64,000 nucleotides of DNA from NCBI GenBank assembly GCA_964413535.1, contig CAYPTB010000008.1, forward strand, positions 1-64,000, written 5' to 3'. Of the stretch, positions 54,735-62,971 are shown in pieces; position 1 is the first letter of the stretch; each line of letters begins with the position of its first letter. The stretch comes from CAYPTB01 sp964413535. Lineage in GTDB: Bacteria; Planctomycetota; UBA1135; GCA-002686595. Made by a program: the position numbers and the translations under genes. The notes beneath the pieces are model-generated. The model made no database searches. It was not told where the DNA came from and saw only the letters and a program-made list of their open reading frames with translations.

Positions 54735-55361
54735 TCAGAAGGGCCAGAGCCAACGCAGAGCGTCGAAGATCGCCTTGCCGAGGCCCCTGCGGTTGGTCGC
54801 GTCGGTCAGCGGGCCCTTGCCGACGTAGGAGACGCGCGCGTCGGCGACGAACTCCGACTCGACCGTGTTGTTCGGCTTCACGTCGTAGCGCCGCACGATG
54901 CCCGTAATGTCAAGCACCTTGGTCTCCTGGTCGACGCGGATCTCGCGGCGGCCGTTGATGACGAGGTTCCCGTTCGGGAGCACGTCGACGACGATCGCCG
55001 TCAGGCGCGCCGTGAACGCGCCCTTCTTCAGGTAGTTCGCGGTGCCCTTGAGCTCGTCCTCGCCCTCACCCGCGACGCGCGGCAGGGTGTTGAACGCGGC
55101 GGGCTTCACGTCGAAGTTCAGGAGCGCGTAGTCGAGGTTCGTCTCGCGCTTCAGGTTCGAGCTCTCCTGGTTCGAGACGTCCTGGTTCTCCGAGATGAGC
55201 ACCGTGATCAGGTCGCCCGGCCGTCGCGCGGTCTTGTTGCCGATCGAGCCGATCGGCCCGTTGTCGGGCCGATAGATGGAGCCCACGCGATTCTGGGAGT
55301 AGGAGGCGGGAGCGAGGCCGAGCAGTCCGACGAGGGCGAGAGCGAGGACGCGTATGTTCAT
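54735..55361 (-). CDS. flgH: flagellar L-ring protein FlgH
   Basis: 208 residues. A signal (ALALVGLLGLAPASYSQ) is followed by GSIYRPDNGPIGSIGNKTARRPGDLITVLI and late GNLVINGRREIRVDQETKVLDITGIVR, both standard FlgH sequences. It makes the outer-membrane ring, so a Gram-negative outer membrane is implied. There is no lipobox Cys, unlike enteric FlgH. The ATG at 55361 has GGAG at seven bases; an ATG six bases earlier is possible. Confidence 0.95.
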   Translation of the reverse strand: MNIRVLALALVGLLGLAPASYSQNRVGSIYRPDNGPIGSIGNKTARRPGDLITVLISENQDVSNQESSNLKRETNLDYALLNFDVKPAAFNTLPRVAGEGEDELKGTANYLKKGAFTARLTAIVVDVLPNGNLVINGRREIRVDQETKVLDITGIVRRYDVKPNNTVESEFVADARVSYVGKGPLTDATNRRGLGKAIFDALRWLWPF

Positions 55362-55431
55362 GGTCATCTCCGAAGCATCAGGATCGAGTGCGAGCGTTGG
55401 TGGAATCGGACGTGAGCGCTGAACTCGAGCT

Positions 55432-56421
55432 TCACTGGCCGAGGTCCACCTCGACCATGTCCATCGACAGCACGAGCGCCGAAAGCTCGTGTCCGTTGGC
55501 GAGCGTCGCGACCAGGATGCGGTCGCCGATCGCCCCGTTCTCCTTGGCCACCGCCGGGACGCGCGCGATGACCCCGCCCTTCCTGGCCTGCAGGTAGACG
55601 CTCTCGCCGCGGCGCACCGCGATCGGGCGGTTCACGTCGAACTGCGTGACGAGCTCGTCCGCACGCAGGTTGCGCGCCGCGACGGCTCCCACGACCATCT
55701 GTCGGCCGACGGGATTCCCCGCGCCGGGGCGCGGAACGCGCACGCGTTTCTCGCGGAAGAGATCCGGACCGAGCGCTTCGCCGGCGCGGACGTCTCGCGC
55801 GAGAACCGTGCGGGTCTCGTAGATGGAGACGTCCCAGGCCGTCCAGATCGTGCGGTAGAGCTCTCCGTCGACGAAGACCTGGACCGGAACGCTCAGCGTG
55901 CCGCTGCGCAGGTCGTCGTCGGCCAGGTGTGATTCGAGCCGCATGCCCAGGGCGCCCACGGGAATCTGGACGCTGCGCGGCAAGTCGCGCATCGCGAGCT
56001 CGACGTCGAGGCGGCCGGCGAGGCGTGAGAGCTCCGCCGCGGCGACGCCTTCGAGTTCCCGCGGATCGAGCTCCACGGCGACGGGCCAGGCGCGGCAGGT
56101 CGCGTCGCCGGCGAAGCGCACGTCGAGGCCGAGGTCGCGCTCGACGATCTGTTCGAGGCGCAGCGCCTGGAACAAACGGCTGTGGCCGGGCATCGGCGCG
56201 TAGCCGAGCTCGACCGCTGCGACGCGCGCGACGGCGCTCGCGTCGTCGCCCGTCACCGTCGCGAGCTCGCCGAGCGTGATCTCGGTGCCGCGCACGCGCG
56301 CCTCCATCGGCAGCGTGACGGTCACGCCCCCGAGCGAAGCGAGAGGAATCGGCGATGCGAGAGAAGTCGGCGGAGCGAGCAAGACCGGCGGAGCGAGCAG
56401 GAGGAGAGTGGTGGTGATCAT
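55432..56421 (-). CDS. flgA: flagellar P-ring assembly chaperone FlgA
   Basis: 329 residues. The exported N-terminus (LLLLAPPVLLAPP) leads to a central region and a C-terminal SAF/FlgA domain (RTVLARDVRAGEALGPDLFREKRVRVP, MVVGAVAARNLRADELV, GESVYLQARKGGVIARV). FlgA escorts FlgI into the P ring. It lies between flgG and flgH. Confidence 0.92.
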   Translation of the reverse strand: MITTTLLLLAPPVLLAPPTSLASPIPLASLGGVTVTLPMEARVRGTEITLGELATVTGDDASAVARVAAVELGYAPMPGHSRLFQALRLEQIVERDLGLDVRFAGDATCRAWPVAVELDPRELEGVAAAELSRLAGRLDVELAMRDLPRSVQIPVGALGMRLESHLADDDLRSGTLSVPVQVFVDGELYRTIWTAWDVSIYETRTVLARDVRAGEALGPDLFREKRVRVPRPGAGNPVGRQMVVGAVAARNLRADELVTQFDVNRPIAVRRGESVYLQARKGGVIARVPAVAKENGAIGDRILVATLANGHELSALVLSMDMVEVDLGQ

Positions 56422-56430
56422 CGCGCGTCC

Positions 56431-57219
56431 TTACCGGATCATCTGACCGGCTTGCTGCATCATCTCGTCCGACACCCGGATGGTCCGGCTGTTCACCTCG
56501 TAGTTGCGCTGCGCTTCGATCAGCGAGATCAGCTCGTCCACGATGGAGACGTTCGAGCGCTCGCGGAACGCCTGGCGCAGGATGCCCGTGCCGGATTGAC
56601 CGGGCGTCTGCGTCGTGGGAGCTCCCGAGCTCGCCGTCTCGGAGAAGAGGTTGCTTCCCACGGCCTTCAGGCCGGCGGGATTGGGGAAGCGCACGAGCGT
56701 GATGTTGCCGACGATGGACGGGGTCGGACTGCCGGCTTGCGTCACCGCCACCGTGCCGTCCTGGCCGACCGAGATGTCGATGGCGTCGGGCGGGATCGTG
56801 ACGTTGGGCTCGAGCGGGAAGCCGTCGACGGTGACGAGCGTTCCGTTCGCGTCCGTGCGGAACGCGCCGTCGCGCGTGAAGCGTGTGTCGCCGTTCCCGA
56901 GCCGGATCTGGAAGAAGCCCTCGCCCGACACGGCGACGTCGAGCGGGTTCGAGGTCGGCTCGAGGTCGCCCTGCGCGAAGATCTTCATCGAGCTCGCCAC
57001 CTCGGCGCCGCTGCCGACCTGCAAACCCGTGGGGTCGATCTGGCTGCCCGAGGTGGGTGCGCCCGGTTCGCGCAGGGTCTTGTAGAGCAGCGAACGGAAC
57101 GCGAGCTGGTTCTTCTTGAAGCCGCTCGTGTTCACGTTGGCGATGTTGTTCGCGATGGTGTCGACCTGCATCTGCTGGGTCTGCATCCCTGCGGCGGCGG
57201 TCCTCATGGCTCGGATCAC
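56431..57219 (-). CDS. flgG: flagellar distal rod protein FlgG
   Basis: 262 residues, exactly the normal length. It opens MIRAMRTAAAGMQTQQMQVD with NIANVNTSGFKKNQLAF and closes RSNVSIVDELISLIEAQRNYEVNSRTI. The GTG at 57219 with AAGGAAAG upstream is chosen because family members start MIRA. It builds the distal rod and is co-transcribed with flgF 17 bases upstream. Confidence 0.97.
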   Translation of the reverse strand: MIRAMRTAAAGMQTQQMQVDTIANNIANVNTSGFKKNQLAFRSLLYKTLREPGAPTSGSQIDPTGLQVGSGAEVASSMKIFAQGDLEPTSNPLDVAVSGEGFFQIRLGNGDTRFTRDGAFRTDANGTLVTVDGFPLEPNVTIPPDAIDISVGQDGTVAVTQAGSPTPSIVGNITLVRFPNPAGLKAVGSNLFSETASSGAPTTQTPGQSGTGILRQAFRERSNVSIVDELISLIEAQRNYEVNSRTIRVSDEMMQQAGQMIR

Positions 57220-57236
57220 GTCGTGCTTTCCTTTCG

Positions 57237-57932
57237 CTACTGCATGCGGCTGAGCCGCCGGTACGTGTCGCCGATGAGCCCGAGCACGTTCGAGGCCGAC
57301 TCGAACGAACGTTGGAGCGAGATCATCGCGACCATCTCCTCGATCGGAGACACGTTGGAGCCTTCCAGGTGTCCCTGGCGGACTGTCGCCGTGTGCGCCG
57401 TCTCGCGCAGCGTGCGCGGCGCGCGCCAATAGCCGGCGGGACCTTGTACGAGACGTGCGTTGTCCCGGAAGGCGACGATGCGCAACCGGCCGATGTCGCG
57501 ACCGTCTTGGCTGACCGTGCCCTCCGAATCGACTTGGATCGACTCGCCCTGCGGATCGATCGCGCCGCGCTGCTCGTCCCACGCCACCGGCTGACCGGTC
57601 TGCGTCAGGAGCGTGCCGTTCTCGCCGACGAAGAACGATCCTTCGCGGGTGTACACCTCGCCGTTCTCGCCTTCCGCCGCGAAGAACCCCTCACCGTCGA
57701 GCGCCAGGTCCCACGGGTTCTCGGTGCGCATCAGGTCGCCCTGCGAGAAATCGACGCGCGTCGAGACCGAGAGCTCGCGACCGCGGCCATTCGCGGCCGT
57801 GAGGGCCTGAACGAAGGAGATCTCGCGCTTGAAGGCGGTCTTCGACAGGTTGGCGAGGTTGTTCGCCACGGTGTCGAGCCGCCGCTGCGAAAGCGCCATC
57901 GCCGCCACCCCGCTGGAAACGCCGTCCGGCAT
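57237..57932 (-). CDS. flgF: flagellar proximal rod protein FlgF
   Basis: 231 residues with MALSQRRLDTVANNLANLSKTAFKRE at the start and GHLEGSNVSPIEEMVAMISLQRSFESASNVL at the end, as in FlgF/FlgG. The frame is open upstream, but homologues start at this Met. It leads the flg run on this strand. A sigma54-like site lies 14 bases before the start. Confidence 0.92.
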   Translation of the reverse strand: MPDGVSSGVAAMALSQRRLDTVANNLANLSKTAFKREISFVQALTAANGRGRELSVSTRVDFSQGDLMRTENPWDLALDGEGFFAAEGENGEVYTREGSFFVGENGTLLTQTGQPVAWDEQRGAIDPQGESIQVDSEGTVSQDGRDIGRLRIVAFRDNARLVQGPAGYWRAPRTLRETAHTATVRQGHLEGSNVSPIEEMVAMISLQRSFESASNVLGLIGDTYRRLSRMQ

Positions 57933-57945
57933 GCCACCCAGGATC

Positions 57946-57961
57946 GCAACGGAGAGGCCAA
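57946..57961 (-). promoter_or_regulatory. sigma54-like promoter upstream of flgF
   Basis: On the minus strand TTGGC-N7-TTGC gives the required GG-N10-GC spacing, although the bases after TTGGC differ from the consensus. It would start transcription almost at the flgF ATG, which weakens it. A GAFTGA-containing activator at 514-1905 makes sigma54 control of this operon plausible. Confidence 0.3.
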
Positions 57962-58093
57962 GCTCCCGAACGCTTCGAAGCGCGCTCCCCGCCTCGATCC
58001 GAACACTCTCGCTCGTCCCGGGCGAAAGAACGGCACGCACGCGCTTCCCGCCTGGAAGGAAGTTCGGGGGGGGTGCCGGCGCACCTGAAACGC

Positions 58094-58366
58094 TCAATCC
58101 AGACGCCGGTAGACGTGATAGATCGTGTGCGCGGGCAAGGCACGGAGCGCGGGGTAGGCCGCGAGGAGGAAGCCCCAGGCGAGCCAGCGCAAGCCGGCCG
58201 GTGAAGCTCCCTCGTCGATGCGCGACTTGAGACCCGCGGGCGTACACGCGGGGAGGAGTCCCGCAGCGAGCAGGCGGAAGCCGCGCGCTTCCACGAGCGC
58301 GCGCAGGTTCGCGGAATGGAAGTAGTCGAGGTGCGGGCTCTCGAACTCGGCTATGCAAGCCACCAT
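58094..58366 (-). pseudogene. C-terminal remnant of a SAM-dependent methyltransferase
   Basis: 90 residues from the first good ATG. The sequence SPHLDYFHSANLRALVEARGF and the end ALPAHTIYHVYRRLD resemble the last third of Methyltransf_23-type enzymes, in which a PHL..F....LR.L.E..GF stretch follows the SAM domain. The SAM-binding part is absent, and the selenoprotein gene begins 196 bases away on the other strand. This is best seen as a truncated, decaying gene. Confidence 0.5.
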
Positions 58367-58561
58367 CACGCCGGGAGAGCCTCGGGCCGCGCGAGCTCGG
58401 CGGCGAGGTTGCTCGTGGATCCTGCCTGGGGCGGCTGCATCGACGGACGCTTCCAAAGCCTCGAGCGGGCGAAACCAGGCTTAAAACCCCGCCCGCTTGA
58501 TAGTCTCTCGGGGACGCTGCGATGCGTGCGCAGCCTTTCGCTCCGGAAAGGAACCCCAGTC

Positions 58562-59569
58562 ATGATGAATCTCTCGATCCTCGGCGCCGTTGCGCTCGGC
58601 GCTCTCACCGTCGTCGGGTTCCAGGAGTCCGAGCGAAAGCTCGAGCTCGGGGCGCCGGCTCCGGAGATCAGCTCGAAGACCTGGTTCAATCACATCGGGC
58701 GTCCGCTCTCGCTGGAAAACCTGCGCGGCAACGCCGTGCTGCTCGAGTTCTGGGCCACTTGGTGAGGCCCCTGCCGTGGGGCGTGGCCTCACCTCGAAGG
58801 ACTGCAGGACGAATTCGGCGAGAAGGGTCTGGTCGTCATCGCGTTGTCGGATGAGAGCGATGAGCTCGTCTCCGACTACGTCGATCAGATGGGCCTCAGC
58901 GTGCGCGTCGGCTCCGGATCGGGAACGAGCGACGCCTATGGCGTGCGGGGCATCCCGTCCAGCGCCTTGATCGACCCGGAGGGCAACCTCGTTTGGACGG
59001 GCCACCCGAGCGCGTTGTCGAGCGGCACCGTGAAGAGCGCGCTCAAGGGCGCGAAGAAGCGCTCGACGAGCTTCCTCGCCTTCTCTCCCGCCAAGGAAGT
59101 CTCGAGCAAGCTCGCTTCCGCCGTGAAGGCGATGGAGCAGGGCGATCTGGGCAAGGCGCTCGCATCCGCGCGCGCTCTGGGCGAAAACGCGAAGGCGTCG
59201 GACGACGAGATCGCGGACGCGGAGTTCCTCGCGGGCGAGATCGAGGCGCACCTCGAGCTCTTGCGCACGCAAGCCGAGGGCTTCGTTCAGGCGCGCGACG
59301 TCCTGCTCGCCCTTTCCATCTTCGACGCGCTCGCGAAGGAGATGTCGGGATCGGATGTCGGGACCTCGGCCAAGGCGCGTGCTCTGGAGATCCGCAAGGA
59401 CGGGGTGCTCGCGAAGGAGATTGCGGGCGCGGAAGCGCTGGCCAAGGCGAAGCAAATGGCCGAGAGGCTCGGCGACGGCAAGGCCAAAGGGAAGTTCGAG
59501 GACGTGCTGGACAAGTACCCCGACACGCGCGCCGCCGAACGCGCCCAGGCGATCCTGGACAAGGACTGA
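58562..59569 (+). CDS. TlpA-like thioredoxin selenoprotein (WATWUGPC), in-frame UGA at codon 68
   Basis: 335 residues if UGA at 58763-58765 is Sec. A signal or anchor (ILGAVALGALTVVGF) precedes a TlpA/AhpC-TSA domain (about 28-165): LELGAPAPEI, VLLEFWATW, then U68-G-P-C71, VVIALSDE and the cis-Pro in RGIPSSALIDPEGNL. Sec replaces the attacking Cys of the canonical WCxPC motif. The C-terminal ~165 residues are helical and Ala/Lys-rich, TPR-like. Ordinary gene callers split it into 58316-58765 and 58844-59569. A GGAA-rich site precedes the ATG. Confidence 0.9.
58776..58792 (+). promoter_or_regulatory. bSECIS-like hairpin after the TlpA-like UGA
   Basis: GTGGGGC pairs with GCCTCAC around loop GTG: seven pairs including one G-U. 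The loop G is at +18 from UGA, the same distance as in the SelW gene and the same loop sequence as in the UPFC gene. Confidence 0.65.
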
Positions 59570-59810
59570 CTCGAGCGCTCGACACGCTCCACGAGCCGCC
59601 CGGCGGCGCCGGAGCGGTCGACGCGCGCGATAGGACAGACGGAGCCGACGCCAGAGCGGGCGGTTTCGGCCGGGCGGCATCGAGAGCAGGTTCTAGGACA
59701 CGGACCCGGCGTTCGACGACGTTGCGCCCGATACGTGCGTCGACGCGAAGCGCTGCCAGGAGGTGCGCTCCGGCCTCACGAACGTCATGGCTCGGCTGTG
59801 TTGATCCGCC

Positions 59811-60422
59811 TCACTCTCGCGTGCAGACGACGGCCCGCCCGGCGGTACGGTCCGCGAGCTCCTGCGTGAATCCGGGCGCTTCGCGTTCGGGCACTTCGAT
59901 GACGAAGCGCACTCGCACTCCGTACTGCGCTTCGCGCGGCTCGAGCCCGCGGGCCGCGAGGAGGGCCTCGACCGCGCCGGAGCACGCGTAGGGGTATTCG
60001 ACCTGCAAGCGCCGCGTCACGACCTCGGTGCGCACGAGAGCCCGATCGAGCGCTCGTCCTGCGGCGCCCCCGTAGGCTCGCATCAGGCCACCCACGCCGA
60101 GCTTCGTCCCCCCGAACCAACGCGTGACGACGACGGCCGTGCGCGTGAGACGGTGGCCATCGATCTGCTGGAGGATCGGGCGGCCGGCCGAGCCCGTGGG
60201 CTCGCCGTCGTCGCCGGATTGGAAGATCTCTCCGGCGCGGCCCGTGCGGAACGCCCAGCAGTTGTGCGTTGCGCGCGGGAACTCCGTTCGGATGCGCGCG
60301 ACGAAGACTTCCGCGTCGGCCCGCGTGGGCGCAGGCGCGACGGTCGCGACGAAGCGCGAACCCTTGATGGGCTCGATCTCGTAACGAGACTCCGACACGA
60401 CGGTTCGGGGATCGTCGGCCAC
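59811..60422 (-). CDS. yigZ: YigZ/IMPACT family protein
   Basis: 203 residues from GTG. The UPF0029 N-terminal domain has SRYEIEPIKGSRFVA, ATHNCWAFR, GDDGEPTGSAGRPILQQI and VTRWFGGTKLGVGGLMRAYG, all diagnostic of YigZ/IMPACT. A short C-terminal ferredoxin-like domain follows. The eukaryotic relative affects Gcn2 signalling; the bacterial role is unknown. Confidence 0.93.
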   Translation of the reverse strand: MADDPRTVVSESRYEIEPIKGSRFVATVAPAPTRADAEVFVARIRTEFPRATHNCWAFRTGRAGEIFQSGDDGEPTGSAGRPILQQIDGHRLTRTAVVVTRWFGGTKLGVGGLMRAYGGAAGRALDRALVRTEVVTRRLQVEYPYACSGAVEALLAARGLEPREAQYGVRVRFVIEVPEREAPGFTQELADRTAGRAVVCTRE

Positions 60423-60546
60423 GGACGAAGGCTACCAACCCCCGCTCCGGCGGTCCGTCACGCAGGTCTGCCGAATGCACGCGGGGGCGCGCTTCCGCTC
60501 GGACGAGCGCGATGCGCCCGGCCCTCGCGGACCGGGCGCTCGGGGA

Positions 60547-62466
60547 TCAAACCAGGTTGACCGTCTCGTCGAGGATGTCGTCCTGTACCGAGATGACGCG
60601 AGCGTTGGCCTGGAAGCCGCGCTGAGCCTGGATCATGCGGACGAATTCCTGCGCAGTGTCGACGTTCGATTCCTCGATCGCACCGCCGGCGATGCGGCCC
60701 GCGGCTCCTGCGTTCCCGCCCGCGAGGACGCGCGTGCCGGAGTTGGCCGTCTCCGCCCACAGGTTGTTGCCGACGTCCGAGAGGCCGTTCTCGTTCACGA
60801 ACGTCGCGACGCCGAACTGGCCCAGGCTCTGGAGCTGCCCGTTCGTGTAGAAACCCTGGATCACGCCGTCGGGGTCGACGGTGAGGCTCGAGAGCTCGCC
60901 GGCTCCGAATCCGTCCTGGAAGTCGGCGAGGACGCTCGTCTGGCCGCCGAACTGCGTCAGGCCGTCGAAGAGTCCCGCCGTTCCGAGGTCGAGTGAGATG
61001 GACTGCGCGGACTGACCATTGAACTGCACGGAGATCTGCCCCGAGGTGGGAGTCGCGATCGAACCGTTCTGATTGAAGGTGATGCCGTTGATCTGACCGG
61101 AGACGACGGTGCCGACGCTCGGATCCAAGCTCGCTTCCATGTTCCAGGTGCCGTCCGCCTGACGCTCGTAGGCGAAGGTCACGAGGTGCGCGACACCTGC
61201 GGAATCGAAGACCTCGATCGAGCTCGTCGCCGTGTCGGGGCCCGTTCCTTCCGTGGTGACCCCGAAAGCGTGCGCCGACCAGCTCGTGCTGCCGCTCTGT
61301 CCCGGGGCGTCGAGGATGGTGATCGAGAGGTCCGATTCGCCGCTCTGCGCCGCGGTGAGCTCGAGTTGACCGGTGCCCGCGTTGAAGGCGACCGCCGCCC
61401 CGGAGAACTGCGCGTCGAGGAACGCCGCGAGGTCTCCGAGGGTCGTGCCGTCGACCCCGTACGCGAAGGAGGCCTGGATCGGAGTGCCGTCGGAGTCGGT
61501 GGCCGAGATGTCCAGAAGGTCTCCCGTCGAGTAGTCCGAGAGGTTGGCGGTGAGGTCGTTGAGGTCGGTCGTGAGGGTAGCCGCGGTCTCCGAACCGGCG
61601 ACGAGGCTGGTTGCGAGGCCGAGCGTCGAGGCGAGATCGGATCCCGACGCACCGGGGTTGACCTTGAGGGTGGAAGAGAGGCCGGCGCGGTCGCTCGTGA
61701 GCTGAACGGCTCCGCCGATCACTACCGCGCTCACGTGATCCAGGGCATCGATGGCTGCGGCGATGTCGTTCGCAGTGACCGAGCCGGTCGCACTCGTCAC
61801 CGAGACGGTCTGGGGAGCTCCCCCATCGACGATGAGCTCCATCGTCCAGGTCTCGCCGGCGGGAATCGCGAAGGGTCCGCTGTTCGCGCCGAGGAGTTGG
61901 GCCGGCGTGCCTTCCGAGAACGTGGATGCCGTTCGCAACACTTCCGCCAAGGGCCCGGTGACGACGGCGGGTAGGTTGCCGCTGAAGCTGACCTCGGTGG
62001 TCGCGCTGGGCGGGATCACGGCGGCGAGATCGACCTGGAACGGGCTCCCGCCAGCGTTCAACACGCGGAACCCCGTCCGGAGGTCGACCATGTTGTTCAG
62101 GGCATCGAGTCCGAAGGTACCGACGCGGGTGTACAGGGTCTCGACGCCGTTGTTCGTCGCGAAGAATCCGCGCCCGTCGAGGGCGAGGTCGAAGGTCCGA
62201 CCTGTGAGGTTCAGCGCGCCCTGGTTCATGTCGCGATCGATGTGGCCGATGTCGACTCCCAGGCCGATCTGAACCGGATCCGTGCCGCCCAGAGAGCCCG
62301 TGGGGGGTGTGGAAGGGCGCAGGGTCTTGCTGATCAAGTCCGCGAAGAGGGCGCGCGAGGACTTGAAGCCCGGTGTGCTCGCGTTTGCGAGATTGTTGCC
62401 GATCACGTCGATCCAGCTCTGGTGCGTACGAAGGCCGGAAAGACCCGAGATGAGAGAGCTCGCCAT
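60547..62466 (-). CDS. flgE: flagellar hook protein FlgE
   Basis: 639 residues, well above the ~400 of Salmonella FlgE. N-terminal GLRTHQSWIDVIGNNLANASTPGFKSSRALF and FDLALDGRGFFATNNG, and C-terminal GAIEESNVDTAQEFVRMIQAQRGFQANARVI, are standard. The middle holds an enlarged variable domain (about 150-480) with flagellin IN-like repeats (GDLLDISATDSDGTPIQASF). It forms the hook. It follows flgD. Confidence 0.95.
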   Translation of the reverse strand: MASSLISGLSGLRTHQSWIDVIGNNLANASTPGFKSSRALFADLISKTLRPSTPPTGSLGGTDPVQIGLGVDIGHIDRDMNQGALNLTGRTFDLALDGRGFFATNNGVETLYTRVGTFGLDALNNMVDLRTGFRVLNAGGSPFQVDLAAVIPPSATTEVSFSGNLPAVVTGPLAEVLRTASTFSEGTPAQLLGANSGPFAIPAGETWTMELIVDGGAPQTVSVTSATGSVTANDIAAAIDALDHVSAVVIGGAVQLTSDRAGLSSTLKVNPGASGSDLASTLGLATSLVAGSETAATLTTDLNDLTANLSDYSTGDLLDISATDSDGTPIQASFAYGVDGTTLGDLAAFLDAQFSGAAVAFNAGTGQLELTAAQSGESDLSITILDAPGQSGSTSWSAHAFGVTTEGTGPDTATSSIEVFDSAGVAHLVTFAYERQADGTWNMEASLDPSVGTVVSGQINGITFNQNGSIATPTSGQISVQFNGQSAQSISLDLGTAGLFDGLTQFGGQTSVLADFQDGFGAGELSSLTVDPDGVIQGFYTNGQLQSLGQFGVATFVNENGLSDVGNNLWAETANSGTRVLAGGNAGAAGRIAGGAIEESNVDTAQEFVRMIQAQRGFQANARVISVQDDILDETVNLV

Positions 62467-62504
62467 GGTGTGTTCTTTCTTTCGCGAGTGTCGTTGGACT
62501 GCGG

Positions 62505-62957
62505 CTACTCGTTCGCGGGGTCTAGAGGTACGCCGACGACTTCGGTCACGTCCGACAGCCGCACGTCCCTGCCGTCGATGTTGAGGAGTGCAAGTCCGTT
62601 CTCGATCTTGACCGAGTCCACGGAACCGCTCGCGACGCCTTGAGTCGCCTGATCGAAGAATCGCACCTCTTTCCCGATCAGCGCGCTGCCCTCGGTGAGC
62701 TGGGAGAGGAGGGCGTTCGACTGCTGGAGAATGACCATCCCGAGCAGGTTCTCGTTCAGTTGCTCCATTTGCTCGAGCGAGGAGAAGCTCGCGAGTTCCG
62801 CGATGAACTCCTGATTCGCCGTGGGTTGGAGCGGATCCTGGTTGCGAAGCTGCTCGACGAGGAGGCTCATGAAAGCGTCCTTTCCGAGTTCCTTCGACGC
62901 GTCGTTGGACGCTCCGCCGAAGACGTGGTCGTTGGCGCTGATACCCGAGATCTGCAT
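62505..62957 (-). CDS. flgD: flagellar hook-cap protein FlgD
   Basis: 150 residues. The conserved N-terminal part is KDAFMSLLVEQLRNQDPLQPTANQEFIAELASFSSLEQMEQLN, the hallmark of FlgD; a short beta C-domain follows. It caps the growing hook. AGGAAAG lies before the ATG. The C-terminal domain is shorter than in enteric FlgD. Confidence 0.95.
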   Translation of the reverse strand: MQISGISANDHVFGGASNDASKELGKDAFMSLLVEQLRNQDPLQPTANQEFIAELASFSSLEQMEQLNENLLGMVILQQSNALLSQLTEGSALIGKEVRFFDQATQGVASGSVDSVKIENGLALLNIDGRDVRLSDVTEVVGVPLDPANE

Positions 62958-62971
62958 GGGGGTCTTTCCTG

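Noticed and set aside
43808..58765. UGA read as a normal amino acid across the whole genome (changed genetic code)
   Set aside because: Many solid genes in the window end with TGA (for example the sigma54 activator, fliI, fliH and hemX) and would run on wrongly. The three internal UGAs are all at redox motifs.
58562..58843. Frameshift or pseudogene as explanation of the interrupted TlpA-like gene
   Set aside because: The frame before and after UGA is the same, with no shift, and the only fault is a UGA at a catalytic Cys position. Two further genes show the same pattern.
59570..59810. Possible short Cys-containing gene after the TlpA-like selenoprotein
   Set aside because: The frame has an in-frame TAG just upstream and no start codon or ribosome site, so I could not support it.
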